Shown one piece after another: positions 49,875 to 58,967 of a stretch of 64,000 bases of DNA; positions within the stretch are counted from its first letter, which is position 1; every line of letters begins with the position of its first letter. Origin of the DNA: Thermus albus (lineage in GTDB: Bacteria > Deinococcota > Deinococci > Deinococcales > Thermaceae); contig NZ_JAKTNR010000010.1 in the NCBI RefSeq assembly GCF_022760855.1, positions 10,939 to 74,938 of the forward strand, read 5' to 3'. A program made the position numbers and the translations under genes. Below the pieces are notes generated by a model, which searched no databases, was not told where the DNA came from, and saw only the letters and a list, made by a program, of their open reading frames with translations.

Positions 49875-51884
49875 TCAGGCCAGGCGGAGGGGCTCCACCT
49901 CCACCGGGGTGGAGTGGAAGGTGCTGCCACCCCCTAAGTCGGTGAGGGTTTCCGCGGTGAGGTGGTTGATGCCCTTGGCATCCGGGGCCCACTTCTCCCA
50001 CCAGGTCCCCTCGAGGACCACCGTGCCCGGCATGGGGGCCTCCGTCACCTGGGCCTTGCGCACCACCCTCCCTTGGGGGGAGTGGATGTAGACCAGCATA
50101 CCGTCGGTGATCCCCCGTTCCCTTGCGTCCTGGGGGTGGAGGAGAAGCCTGGGCTCGCCGCCTTCCGCTTCCAGAAGGGCCCGGATGTTTCCGTAGGTGG
50201 TGTTGAGGAAGCGGTGGGCCGGGGGGGTGAGGAGGATTAAGGGGTAGCCGGGAAGGGCCTTCGTGGGAATGACCTCAGGGGGTGGGCTAAAGCGCACGGG
50301 GCCTTTTTGGAAGGGGAGGAAGGGTTTGGGAAGGGATAGCTTCACGAAACCTTCCCGCTTGAGCCTTTCCAAGGTGATGCCCTTTAGATAGGGGTGGTCC
50401 GTGGAGAGGAGGCTTTCCGCCACCTCCTCTGCTTTCCAGTAAAGGGTGGGCTCCTTTAGGCCAAGTCTCTTGGAAAGTTCGCGGAAAACCCAGGTGTTGG
50501 GCCTGGCTTCCCCTTCGGGCTCCCCCAGGGGCTCGTTCCAGGAAAGGTAGTAGTGGCCGTAGCTGGTGTAGAGGTCGGGGTGCTCGTAAAAGAAGGTGGC
50601 GGGAAGGAGGTAGTCGGCGTAAAGGGCGGTTTCCGTTAAGACCTGTTCCAGCACCACGGTGAAGAGGTCTTCCCGCAAAAGACCTTCCCGTACCCTTCCC
50701 GAATCCGGGGCCACCACCGCGGGATTGGCGTTGAAGACGAAAAGGGCCCGGATGGGGGGCTCAAGCCGGGTTAGGGCGCTTGCCAGCTGGTTCATGTTCA
50801 CCGGGCGCGCCTTCGGGTTGGGCCGGAAGTAGCCCTTGTGGGGGCGATCTCCTTCTAGAAGGTGCCTGCCCCCGAGGAAGCGTTTGTTGAGGGCAAAGGC
50901 CCCGCTGGTGGAAAGCAACGCCCCGCACCCCGGGTAGCGCCAGGCCCCCAGGAGGGCGGGGAGCAGGATCACCGCCCTTAGGGCGTTCCCCCCACCGGGG
51001 TGCCGGGTCATGCCGTAGCCCACCCTTAGGAAAACCCGTTTGGCCTCCCCCATCTCCCGGGCCAGGCGCTCCATGGTCTCCTTGGGCACCCCCGTGAGGG
51101 CCTCGGCTCTCCTTGGGGTCCAGTTCTGGGCTTCCCTTTGGAAATCCTCTACCCCGGTGGCGGCTTCCTTTAGGTATTCCCAGTCCACCAGTCCTTCCCG
51201 GAAGAGCACGTGGGCCAGGGCATAGGCTAAGGCGGCATCGGTGCCCGGGCGAAGCTTGATGTGCTAGTCGGCGAAGCGGCTCGTGAGGTTCTCGTAGGGG
51301 TCCAGGTGCACCACCTTGGCCCCTCGCCTTCTCGCTTCCTTGAGAAAGGGCGTTAGGTGGCTATTGGTGGAAAGGCTATTGATGCCCCAAAGGAGGATGT
51401 AACGGGCCTCCGGCACCTCCTCAGGATCGGGGCCCAGCTTAGGCCCGTAGGTCATCTCCCAGGCGGCGCTCCCCGCAGCCGAGCAGATGGTTTCCTCTAG
51501 CTCGCTGGCCCCGATGGCCCGGAAAAAGGCCAAGGGGTGCTGGTTTTCTATGAGCCCCATGGTGCCGGCATAGTGGTAGGGAAGAACGGCCTCGCCCCCG
51601 TAGGCGTCCAGGATGGCCTTGAGCCGTTCCGCAATCTCCCCTAGGGCCTCCTCCCAGGAAACCCGCTCAAAGCGGCCTTCCCCCTTCCTGCCCACCCGGC
51701 GCAAGGGGTAGAGGAGGCGCTCCCGTACCCTTTCGGGGTAGCGGTAGGTTTTGGCGCAGGCGTAGCCTTGGGTGATGGGGTGGCGGGGGTCGCCCTCCAC
51801 CCGGGCGAGGCGGCCCCCTTCCAGGGTGAGGAGGAGGCTACAGGCATCCGGGCAGTCCAGGGGGCAGGTGGCGCGGGGCTTCAT
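49875..51884 (-). pseudogene. Molybdopterin oxidoreductase interrupted by one in-frame TAG
   Basis: About 669 residues if read through. The N-terminal part has the iron-sulphur motif CPLDCPDACSLLL with a fourth Cys in GYACAKTYRYPERV, then the molybdopterin-binding domain (SWEEALGEIAERL, LLWGINSLSTNSHLTPF). At 51266-51264 a TAG follows SRFAD; coding resumes without shift as HIKLRPGTDAALAYALAHV and continues through IRALFVFNANPAVV to GTVVLEGTWWEKWA. TGG (Trp) to TAG would be one change. The split leaves a 206-residue first part and a second part startable only at GTG 51209, so activity is probably lost unless the stop is an error. Confidence 0.85.
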
Positions 51885-51888
51885 GTGC

Positions 51889-53436
51889 CTATAGTAGCCC
51901 TAAGGCCTCGAGGGGACCACACTTCTCCTGGTAAGGGTCATGGAGGAGGCCTGGGGGCTCGTCCAGCCGTAGGAGGTACCCTTCCCCATACTGGGGCCAG
52001 CGGGGCCAGCCTCGGGGTTCCCCCTCCTGGGCGAAGCTCACCCAGTAGCGGCGCATGCGCTTCCCCAAAACCCTGGCCTTATCCCGGGCCTCGGCGCTGA
52101 GGAAAAGGGGCAGAAAGGGCATCTCCTCCAGGTTTCCAAAGAGGGGGGCCAGCTCCAGGCCGTGGAAGGCTCCCAAACCCTCAAAGCCGGGGACTCGGAA
52201 GGTGAAGAGGTAGGCGTAGGTGGGGGCAAAGGGGACTTGCAGCCTCGCAGCCTTTAGGGAAGGACAGAGGAGAAGAAGGTCCGTCTGGGTCTCCCCCCAG
52301 GCCCTTTGAGGATCGGCAAAGCGTTTCCGGTAGGCGGCGACTAGGGCTTCCTGGGCCTTTTGGGAAAGGCCTTGGGCAGCGAGTCTCTTGCCGAACTCCT
52401 CCCAGGACCTGGGTCCCAAAAGCCTGGCTAGGCCGGGGAAGCTAAGCTCTTCCCCGTTGGCCTCCACAAGGAGGGGGATGCCTCGAGCCCAGCCCTTTCT
52501 TAGGGACTCCTCGGGGCTTTCCGGAAGCAGGGGACCCAGGTGGGGCTTATAGGGGGAAAGGGGAAAGCCCAGGGCCGAGGCGGTGATGTCGGGGGGCCCC
52601 GGGGGGGGTTCCCTGGGGAAAAGGCGCGTCAGGGGAAGGCTCCTTAGGCAGACCAGGTCGTCTGGTGGGCAGCCAAGGCGCTTGGCCCACCTTTCCCCAA
52701 AGGCGAGGTCTCCCTCCAAGGGGCGCACCTCTTGGCACCCTCCCGATTGGAGGATGGCCTTGTGGAATAGCCCTTGGGCCTCCGGGGTGGCCAGCAGGGC
52801 GCAGGCCAGCATGGCCCCCGCCGATTCCCCGAAGAGGGTGACGTTCTGCGGGTTGCCGCCAAAGAATGGGATGTAGCGCTGGGTAAAGCGGAGGGCCTCT
52901 ATTACGTCTAAAAGCCCATAGTTGCCCACGGCCCGAGGGTCTTCTTGGGCCAAGGCGGGAAGGGCCAAGAACCCCAAGGGCCCCAGGCGATAGTTCACCG
53001 AGACCACCACCACCCCTTCCTGGGCTAAGAGGTGCCCCCCATAAAGGGGCTCGGCGGCGCTTCCTGAGGTGAAGCCGCCCCCGTGCAGGTAAACCATCAC
53101 CGGGAACCCCCCTGGGGGTGGGGGCCTTAGGGGTAGAAAGAGGTTAAGGACCAGGCAGTCTTCCTGTTGCGGAGGGATGTACCCTCCTAGGCGGGCAGTG
53201 GTGCCTGGTCTTTGGGGGCAGGAGAGCCTTTCCTTCCCCACCCCTTTGGGCCAGGAGGCCACGGGCCTAGGGGCTTGGAAGCGGCCCGCCTCTGCATAGG
53301 GAAGCCCATAGAAAGCGATGGCTCCCTTTTCCACCTGGCCTTGGGCTGGGCCCAGGGGGGTCTGGACCACCACCTCCTGGGCTAGGGAGAGGCCCAGCGC
53401 CAGCGCGGATGCCATAAGGAGGGCAAGGGGGAGCAT
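51889..53436 (-). CDS. Secreted carboxylesterase type B
   Basis: 515 residues; signal peptide residues 1-20 (ASALALGLSLAQ). The alpha/beta-hydrolase family B features are present: oxyanion loop YLHGGGFTSGSA, nucleophile elbow VTLFGESAGAMLA (Ser), YRLGPLGFLALP, QEDCLVLNLFLPL and the His of FHGLELAPLFGN. The acid is probably in VEANGEELSFP. It hydrolyses carboxylic esters outside the cytoplasm. The gene ends 4 bases before the molybdopterin gene begins. A TTGACA promoter precedes the ATG and leaves almost no leader. Confidence 0.9.
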   Translation of the reverse strand: MLPLALLMASALALGLSLAQEVVVQTPLGPAQGQVEKGAIAFYGLPYAEAGRFQAPRPVASWPKGVGKERLSCPQRPGTTARLGGYIPPQQEDCLVLNLFLPLRPPPPGGFPVMVYLHGGGFTSGSAAEPLYGGHLLAQEGVVVVSVNYRLGPLGFLALPALAQEDPRAVGNYGLLDVIEALRFTQRYIPFFGGNPQNVTLFGESAGAMLACALLATPEAQGLFHKAILQSGGCQEVRPLEGDLAFGERWAKRLGCPPDDLVCLRSLPLTRLFPREPPPGPPDITASALGFPLSPYKPHLGPLLPESPEESLRKGWARGIPLLVEANGEELSFPGLARLLGPRSWEEFGKRLAAQGLSQKAQEALVAAYRKRFADPQRAWGETQTDLLLLCPSLKAARLQVPFAPTYAYLFTFRVPGFEGLGAFHGLELAPLFGNLEEMPFLPLFLSAEARDKARVLGKRMRRYWVSFAQEGEPRGWPRWPQYGEGYLLRLDEPPGLLHDPYQEKCGPLEALGLL

Positions 53437-53444
53437 ATATAAAG

Positions 53445-53473
53445 TGTATCCAGAATATAACCGGGGGTGTCAA
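53445..53473 (-). promoter_or_regulatory. Promoter of the carboxylesterase gene
   Basis: On the minus strand TTGACA (53473-53468), a 17-base spacer and GATACA (53450-53445), 8 bases before the ATG at 53436. The AT-rich TATATT inside the spacer may help melting. Confidence 0.65.
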
Positions 53474-53487
53474 CCCTGGGGGAGAGG

Positions 53488-53493
53488 CATAAT
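53488..53493 (+). promoter_or_regulatory. -10 element of a leaderless promoter (rnhB)
   Basis: CATAAT ends 8 bases before the rnhB ATG. It lies inside an inverted pair GGCATAATGCC (53486-53496). Confidence 0.5.
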
Positions 53494-53501
53494 GCCAAGG
53501 G

Positions 53502-54107
53502 ATGGAGGGCCTCGAGGCGTCCTTCTGGGCCATGGGCCTAAGGGTGGCCGGGATAGACGAGGCGGGCCGGGGAGCCTGGGCGGGGCCCATCGTGGTGGGG
53601 GCGGTGATCCTACCGCCTGGCCGCTACCCCTTTCGGGATTCCAAGCTTCTAAGGCCTGAGGAACGCCAGCGCCTGGCGGAGGAGGTGAAGGGGGTGGCCT
53701 TGACCTACGCCTTGGGGGTAGCGGAGGTGGCGGAGGTGGACCGACTGGGGGTCCTAAGGGCCACCCTCCTTGCGGCCCAAAGGGCCTTGGCCCTTTTGCA
53801 CCCTCCTCCGGAGGCCCTGGTCACCGATTACCTCCAGGTGGCCACCTCCTTGCCCCTCCTGGCTCCTCCCAAGGCGGACCAGCATAGCCCCAGCGTGGCT
53901 GCGGCCAGCATCCTGGCCAAGGTGCACCGGGACCGGCTCATGGAGGAGCTAGACCGCCTTTACCCTGGTTATGGCTTTGCCCAGCACAAGGGATACGGCA
54001 CCCCAGAGCACCGGGAAGCCCTTAAGACCTTGGGGCCCTCCCCTGTGCACCGCAGGCGCTTTTCCCCTGTGGCCCAAGCTCCCTTAAGGTTTTCTGAAGG
54101 GGAGTAG
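53502..54107 (+). CDS. rnhB: Ribonuclease HII
   Basis: 201 residues. The catalytic acidic residues are Asp19 and Glu20 (AGIDEAGRGAWAGP), Asp109 (VTDYLQV) and Asp144 (ASILAKVHRDRLM). It cuts RNA in RNA-DNA hybrids and removes single ribonucleotides. The signature YPGYGFAQHKGYGTPEH is also present. One variation: the second acidic site normally reads D(A/G) and here is DY. Confidence 0.95.
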   Translation: MEGLEASFWAMGLRVAGIDEAGRGAWAGPIVVGAVILPPGRYPFRDSKLLRPEERQRLAEEVKGVALTYALGVAEVAEVDRLGVLRATLLAAQRALALLHPPPEALVTDYLQVATSLPLLAPPKADQHSPSVAAASILAKVHRDRLMEELDRLYPGYGFAQHKGYGTPEHREALKTLGPSPVHRRRFSPVAQAPLRFSEGE

Positions 54108-54142
54108 GTGCCCTTAGGGCTAAGCTGGAGGAGGAGGTGGGT

Positions 54143-54613
54143 ATGCGGCTTTTGGGCCTTCTTTTGGTGGGGCTACTTTCCGCCTGCACCGTGACCCTCG
54201 AGGGGGTCACGGTAAGCTACCGCTTGGACTTCACCCCGGCCATCCTGCGCTTTGAGCCGGACCGGGGGGCAGGGGCCACCTATTACGTGGGGGAGGAGGT
54301 GCGCTTCTTCCTCACCCTGGCTGAACCCGGCTGGATAAGCCTGGTGGCCATAGATCCCGACGGGCGCACCTACGAGTTTGACCGCTTCTACCTGGGCCGG
54401 GGCACCCATGTCCTGCCCCCGGGGGCCTACCGCTACACGGTCACGCCGCCTCGAGGGCTCCAGCGGGTGCGGGCCATCTACACGGATACCCATCCCGGGA
54501 GCCTGCGCTTGGAAGGGGTATTCACTGACTGGGATGCCCGGCTAAGGCTGTACTTGGAAACCTCCGGGGCCCGCCGTTACCAGGTGGCGGAGACCTACTT
54601 TTACATCCGCTAG
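54143..54613 (+). CDS. Lipoprotein with DUF4384-like domain
   Basis: 156 residues. The signal peptide ends in a lipobox LLSAC (Cys15), so it is lipid-anchored. The mature part has the pattern of DUF4384: YYVGEEVRFFLTLAEPGWIS, LVAIDPDGRTYEFDRF, HVLPPGAYRYTVTPPRG. The ATG at 54143 fits GGAGGAGG at 54127-54134; a GTG at 54137 is also in frame. It follows rnhB by 35 bases, likely in the same transcript. Confidence 0.8.
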   Translation: MRLLGLLLVGLLSACTVTLEGVTVSYRLDFTPAILRFEPDRGAGATYYVGEEVRFFLTLAEPGWISLVAIDPDGRTYEFDRFYLGRGTHVLPPGAYRYTVTPPRGLQRVRAIYTDTHPGSLRLEGVFTDWDARLRLYLETSGARRYQVAETYFYIR

Positions 54614-54669
54614 CCGCTGGACTGCAAGAAGTTGCGGAAGGGGCTTGCGCCTCCTACCCCCAGGTGGGG

Positions 54670-54697
54670 TATAATCCCCCCGGACCGCTAAGGAGGT
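54670..54697 (+). promoter_or_regulatory. -10 box and ribosome site of the TRAP-type gene
   Basis: TATAAT at 54670-54675, with TTGCGC at 54645-54650 as a weak -35 (19-base spacer), and AGGAGGT at 54691-54697 before the ATG at 54703. This gene has a true leader, unlike its leaderless neighbours. Confidence 0.7.
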
Positions 54698-54702
54698 CAA
54701 AG

Positions 54703-55782
54703 ATGAAGCGGCGTGACTTCTTGAAGAAAGCAGGTATCGGCGTAGCGGCCAGCGCGGCTTTCGGACCAGCCTTTGCCCAGGCCCAGCCCAGCGTGAGGTG
54801 GCGGCTGGCCTCCAGCTTCCCTAAAAGCTTGGACACCATCTACGGGGCGGCAGAGGTCCTAGCGGAGCGGGTTTCCGCCCTAACCGGCGGGAGGTTCCAA
54901 ATCCGCCCCTACCAGGCCGGGGAGATCGTGCCCGGGCTACAGGTGATGGATGCCGTGCAACAGGGCACGGTGGAGATCGGCCATACCGCCAGCTACTATT
55001 TCGTGGGCAAGGCCCAGGTCTTGGCTTTTGATACCTCGGTCCCCTTTGGCCTCACCGCCCGGCAGCAGAACGCCTGGATGTACTACGGGGGCGGTATTGA
55101 GCTTTTCCGCCCCATCTTCGCCGACTTCAGCATCATCCAGTTCCCCGGGGGCAACACCGGTGCCCAGATGGGGGGATGGTTCCGCAAGGAGATCAAGGGC
55201 CTGGCCGACCTTAAGGGGCTCAAGATGCGCATTCCTGGCCCAGGTGGCCAGGTGATGAGCCGGCTTGGGGTGGTGCCTCAGGTGTTGGCGGGTGGGGACA
55301 TCTACCCGGCCTTGGAGCGGGGCGTGGTGGACGCCGCCGAGTGGGTGGGACCTTACGACGACGAGAAGCTTGGCTTCCACAAGGTGGCGAAGTTTTACTA
55401 CTACCCCGGCTGGCACGAACCAGGGCCCCAGCTCTCCTTCTACATCAACTTGAAGGAGTGGCAGAAGCTACCCAAGGAGTACCAGCAGGCCCTGGAGGTG
55501 GCGGCGGCCGAAGCGAACCTCGCCATGCTGGCCAAGTACGACCAGGTGAACCCTCCTGCCCTGCAGCGGCTCATCCGGGCGGGGGTGCGCCTGCGCAAGT
55601 GGCCCGCGGATGTCATGAAGGCAGCCCAGAAGGCAGCCTTTGACTGGTACGAGGAGGAGGCGGCGAAGGACGCCACCTACCGCAAGGTCTACACCGCTTG
55701 GAAGAAGTTCCGGGAGGAGCAGTATCGCTGGTTTGCCGTAGCGGAACTTGGCTTCGAGAGCTTCGCTTTCCCAGCCATCTAA
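54703..55782 (+). CDS. TRAP-type (DctP/TakP-like) substrate-binding protein with Tat signal
   Basis: 359 residues. The twin-arginine signal MKRRDFLKKAGIGVAASAAF means export in folded form. Mature features of DctP-family binders for carboxylates: WRLASSFPKSLDTIYGAAEVL, GLKMRIPGPGGQVMSRLGV (with the substrate Arg), VVDAAEWVGPYDDEKLGF and FYYYPGWHEPGPQLSFYIN. The last two match the TakP-like group that binds 2-oxo or hydroxy acids with a metal ion. No dctQM membrane genes are nearby, so its transporter partners lie elsewhere. A hairpin terminator follows. Confidence 0.9.
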   Translation: MKRRDFLKKAGIGVAASAAFGPAFAQAQPSVRWRLASSFPKSLDTIYGAAEVLAERVSALTGGRFQIRPYQAGEIVPGLQVMDAVQQGTVEIGHTASYYFVGKAQVLAFDTSVPFGLTARQQNAWMYYGGGIELFRPIFADFSIIQFPGGNTGAQMGGWFRKEIKGLADLKGLKMRIPGPGGQVMSRLGVVPQVLAGGDIYPALERGVVDAAEWVGPYDDEKLGFHKVAKFYYYPGWHEPGPQLSFYINLKEWQKLPKEYQQALEVAAAEANLAMLAKYDQVNPPALQRLIRAGVRLRKWPADVMKAAQKAAFDWYEEEAAKDATYRKVYTAWKKFREEQYRWFAVAELGFESFAFPAI

Positions 55783-55796
55783 GCTTAGAGGGTAGC

Positions 55797-55821
55797 TCCC
55801 CGGGGGAGCTTCCCCCGGGGA
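55797..55821 (+). terminator. Hairpin after the TRAP-type gene
   Basis: TCCCCGGGGGA (55797-55807) pairs perfectly with TCCCCCGGGGA (55811-55821). The tail CTTGCTTTG is only modestly T-rich. A near-copy sits after malE (57212-57234). Confidence 0.7.
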
Positions 55822-55847
55822 CTTGCTTTGAAAGGGGATGCAGAGCC

Positions 55848-55877
55848 TTGACAGAGGGTGTAAATGGGGTTTAAAAT
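55848..55877 (+). promoter_or_regulatory. Promoter of the malE-type operon
   Basis: TTGACA (55848-55853), 18-base spacer, TAAAAT (55872-55877). AGGAGGT follows at 55899-55905 before the ATG at 55910. This is the best consensus promoter in the window. Confidence 0.85.
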
Positions 55878-55909
55878 CCACGCTGGAAAAGCTTCCATAG
55901 GAGGTTGAT

Positions 55910-57199
55910 ATGAGGCGTAGGGAGTTCCTTAAGAAGGCAGGGGTAGGGTTGGCTGCCAGCATCGTTTTGGGCCCTGCAGCGGTCCGGGCCCAGGCGGGTC
56001 CGGTTATCCGCGTGGCCGGGGACTCCACCGCGGTGGGCGAAGGTGGCCGTTGGATGAAGGAGATGGTGGAGGCTTGGGGTAAGAAGACAGGTACCCGCGT
56101 GGAGTACGTTGACTCCCCTGCGGACACCAACGACCGCTTGGCCCTCTACCAGCAGTACTGGGCGGCTAAGAGCCCGGATGTGGATGTTTATACGATCGAC
56201 GTCATTTGGCCGGGCATCGTGGCTCCCCACGCTGCTGACCTCAAGCAGTATTTCTCCGAGAGCGAGCTCAAGGAATTTTTCCCCCGTATTGTCCAGAACA
56301 ACACCATCCGCGGCAAACTCACCTCCATTCCCTTCTTTACCGATGCGGGCATCCTATACTACCGCAAGGACTTGCTGGAGAAATACGGCTACAAGAACCC
56401 ACCCCTTACCTGGGTGGAGCTGGAGCAGATGGCCCAAAAGGTCATCGAGGGTGAGCGTAAGGCGGGCAACCGCGACTTCTGGGGTTTTGTTTTCCAGGGC
56501 AAGGCCTATGAGGGCCTCACCTGCGACGCCTTGGAGTGGATTTACTCCCACAAGGGTGGGCGCATTGTGGAACCCGATGGCACCATCAGCGTCAACAACG
56601 GCCGGGCTGCCCTGGCCCTCAACACCGTGCGGCGTTTCGTGGGCACCATTGCCCCTTCAGGGGTAACCGCCTATGCGGAAGAGGAGGCCAGGAACGTCTG
56701 GCAGCAGGGCAATGCCCTCTTCATGCGCAACTGGCCCTACGCCTACGCCCTGGGGCAGGGGGAGGGGAGTCCCATCCGCGGTAAGTTCGGGGTTACGGTG
56801 TTGCCTAAGGGGGGTGCTGACGCTCCCAACGCTGCCACCCTGGGGGGATGGCAGCTCATGGTCTCTGCCTATAGCCGCTATCCCAAAGAGTCTGCGGACC
56901 TGGTGAAGTACTTGGCCTCTTACGAGGTGCAAAAGGACAATGCTGTACGGCTTTCCCGCCTGCCCACGCGCCCGGCCCTTTACACCGACCGGGACGTCCT
57001 GGCCAAGAACCCCTGGTTCCGCGACCTCCTTCCCGTTTTCCAGAATGCGGTTTCCCGGCCTTCGGATGTGGCCGGGGCCAGGTACAACCAGGTATCCGAA
57101 GCCATCTGGACCGAGGTGCATAGCGTCTTAACCGGGAAAAAGACCGGGGAGGTGGCGGTTCGGGACCTCGAGGGCCGCTTGCGCCGCATTCTGCGCTAG
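55910..57199 (+). CDS. malE: Maltose/trehalose-type ABC substrate-binding protein with Tat signal
   Basis: 429 residues with a twin-arginine signal ([17 protein letters not shown], cleavage near AVRAQ). Family 1 features: [78 protein letters not shown] and [20 protein letters not shown]. The last two match trehalose/maltose-binding proteins of thermophiles. The Tat leader is almost the same as that of the preceding TRAP-type binder, unusual for sugar binders. First gene of a three-gene operon; no ATPase. The sugar is inferred from family only. Confidence 0.88.
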   Translation: MRRREFLKKAGVGLAASIVLGPAAVRAQAGPVIRVAGDSTAVGEGGRWMKEMVEAWGKKTGTRVEYVDSPADTNDRLALYQQYWAAKSPDVDVYTIDVIWPGIVAPHAADLKQYFSESELKEFFPRIVQNNTIRGKLTSIPFFTDAGILYYRKDLLEKYGYKNPPLTWVELEQMAQKVIEGERKAGNRDFWGFVFQGKAYEGLTCDALEWIYSHKGGRIVEPDGTISVNNGRAALALNTVRRFVGTIAPSGVTAYAEEEARNVWQQGNALFMRNWPYAYALGQGEGSPIRGKFGVTVLPKGGADAPNAATLGGWQLMVSAYSRYPKESADLVKYLASYEVQKDNAVRLSRLPTRPALYTDRDVLAKNPWFRDLLPVFQNAVSRPSDVAGARYNQVSEAIWTEVHSVLTGKKTGEVAVRDLEGRLRRILR

Positions 57200-57211
57200 C
57201 CTTCCTCCCAT

Positions 57212-57234
57212 CCCCGGGGGGAGCACCCCCGGGG
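57212..57234 (+). promoter_or_regulatory. Hairpin between malE and malF
   Basis: CCCCGGGGG (57212-57220), a 5-base loop, CCCCCGGGG (57226-57234). No T-run follows, so it probably stabilises the malE transcript or partly stops transcription, lowering malF and malG. Confidence 0.65.
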
Positions 57235-57248
57235 CTTATCCTCAAATC

Positions 57249-58124
57249 ATGCTGACGCAACGGCAGGTGCGCTTAGCCTGGCTATTGGTCCTGCCCACCC
57301 TTTTGGTGGCGGTGTTGGTGGCGGGGTACCCTTTGGCCCAGGTCTTTTACTGGTCCTTGTTCCGGGCCGACATCGCCTTTGTAGAGCCTCCGGAGTTTGT
57401 GGGGTTCAAGAACTACCTTTACCTTCTCCAGGACCCTGATTTCCGCCAAGCCCTATGGAACACGGTGAAGTTCACTGTGTTTTCTGTCAGCCTGGAAACT
57501 CTTTTGGGATTGGCCATTGCTTTGGTCATCCATTCCAACTTCAAGGGTCGGGGCTTGGTGCGCACCGCCATCCTTATTCCCTGGGCTATCCCCACGGTGG
57601 TTTCCGCCAAGATGTGGCAGTGGATGCTACACGATGTCTACGGGGTGATCAACATCCTGGGGGTGAAGCTGGGCATTCTGTCGCAAAAGGTGGCCTTTCT
57701 GGCACGGCCCGAGCTGGTTCTGCCCGCCATCATCGCCGTGGATGTGTGGAAGACCACGCCCTTCATGGCCCTTCTCCTCCTGGCCGGCCTTCAGCTAATT
57801 CCCGAGGAGCTTTACGAGGCGGCTAGCATTGACGGGGCCACCCGTTGGCAGCAGTTCTGGACCATTACCCTCCCCCTTCTTACCCCCGCCTTGGTGGTAG
57901 CCCTCATCTTCCGTACCCTGGATGCCTTACGGGTGTTTGACGTGATCTTCGTTATGAGCGGCGTAAACCCGGCCACCCGTACCCTGGCCGTCTACAACCG
58001 CCAGACCTTGATAGATTTCCAGGACTTGGGGTATGGCTCGGCCATAAGCGTGGCGATTTTGGTCCTAATTTTCCTTTTTGTGGTGGCCTATATGCGGACC
58101 CTGGGTAGGGAGGCTCTGCAATGA
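57249..58124 (+). CDS. malF: Maltose/trehalose-type ABC permease, MalF
   Basis: 291 residues, six TM segments; EAA loop LYEAASIDGATRWQQFWTI then TLPLLTPALVVALI. DALRVFDVIFVMSGVNPATR is typical of this transporter group. It overlaps malG by 4 bases (ATGA). Confidence 0.92.
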   Translation: MLTQRQVRLAWLLVLPTLLVAVLVAGYPLAQVFYWSLFRADIAFVEPPEFVGFKNYLYLLQDPDFRQALWNTVKFTVFSVSLETLLGLAIALVIHSNFKGRGLVRTAILIPWAIPTVVSAKMWQWMLHDVYGVINILGVKLGILSQKVAFLARPELVLPAIIAVDVWKTTPFMALLLLAGLQLIPEELYEAASIDGATRWQQFWTITLPLLTPALVVALIFRTLDALRVFDVIFVMSGVNPATRTLAVYNRQTLIDFQDLGYGSAISVAILVLIFLFVVAYMRTLGREALQ

Positions 58125-58963
58125 GGACATGGCTTCGCCTTGGAAATCGCCTGCTCTTTTACCTACTGGTGGTATTCGTGGTGGTGTATAGCGTCTTTCC
58201 CTTTTACTGGGCGGTGATCTCCAGCTTCAAGCCCTCCGACGCCCTTTTTGCCAGCGATCCCAACTTTTTGCCGCTGCCCTTTACCCTGGACCATTACAAG
58301 AACGTGTTTCTCCAGGCCAACTTTGGCCGCAACCTGCTGAACTCCGTGGTGGTCGCCGGCGGGGCCACCCTCCTTTCTCTGGTCCTTGGGGTGCTGGGCG
58401 CTTACGCTTTGGGTAGGTTGCCCTTCCCTCCCAGGAATGCTGTGCTCTACCTGGTTCTGGCTATGACCATGTTCCCCCAGATCTCGGTCTTGGGAGGGCT
58501 TTTCATGCTGCTCCGCCAGGCGGGCTTGTTCAACACCCATATGGGCCTTATCCTCAGCTACCTTCTTTTCACCCTCCCTTTTACCGTCTGGGTCCTGGTA
58601 GGTTACTTCAAAGGTTTACCCCGGGAGCTGGAGGAGGCGGCCTACGTGGACGGGGCCACCCCTTTGCAGACCCTGGTGCGCATCATGCTGCCCCTTACGG
58701 GTCCGGGTTTGGTGACCACGGGGCTTCTGGCCTTCATCGCTGCCTGGAACGAGTACCTTTTCGCCCTAACCTTCACCGTAGGGGATAAGGTGAAAACGGT
58801 TCCCCCAGCCATCGCCAGCTTTGGGGGGGCCACGCCCTTTGAGATCCCCTGGGGTTCCATCATGGCCGCCAGCGTGGTGGTAACCGTGCCCCTGGTGGTG
58901 CTGGTGCTGATCTTCCAGCAACGTATCGTGGCCGGACTAACCGCCGGCGCCGTCAAGGGATGA
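58121..58963 (+). CDS. malG: Maltose/trehalose-type ABC permease, MalG
   Basis: 280 residues, six TM segments; EAA loop LEEAAYVDGATPLQTLVRI then MLPLTGPGLVTTGLL. FPFYWAVISSFKPSDALF and FNTHMGLILSYLLFTLPF fit MalG. It converges with pgm, the two stops being 4 bases apart. Confidence 0.92.
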   Translation: MRTWLRLGNRLLFYLLVVFVVVYSVFPFYWAVISSFKPSDALFASDPNFLPLPFTLDHYKNVFLQANFGRNLLNSVVVAGGATLLSLVLGVLGAYALGRLPFPPRNAVLYLVLAMTMFPQISVLGGLFMLLRQAGLFNTHMGLILSYLLFTLPFTVWVLVGYFKGLPRELEEAAYVDGATPLQTLVRIMLPLTGPGLVTTGLLAFIAAWNEYLFALTFTVGDKVKTVPPAIASFGGATPFEIPWGSIMAASVVVTVPLVVLVLIFQQRIVAGLTAGAVKG

Positions 58964-58967
58964 GGGC

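Noticed and set aside
51264-51266. TAG read as pyrrolysine or selenocysteine-like recoding
   Set aside because: No recoding machinery or element is seen, and the codon sits outside the active-site cysteines; a point mutation or sequence error is simpler.
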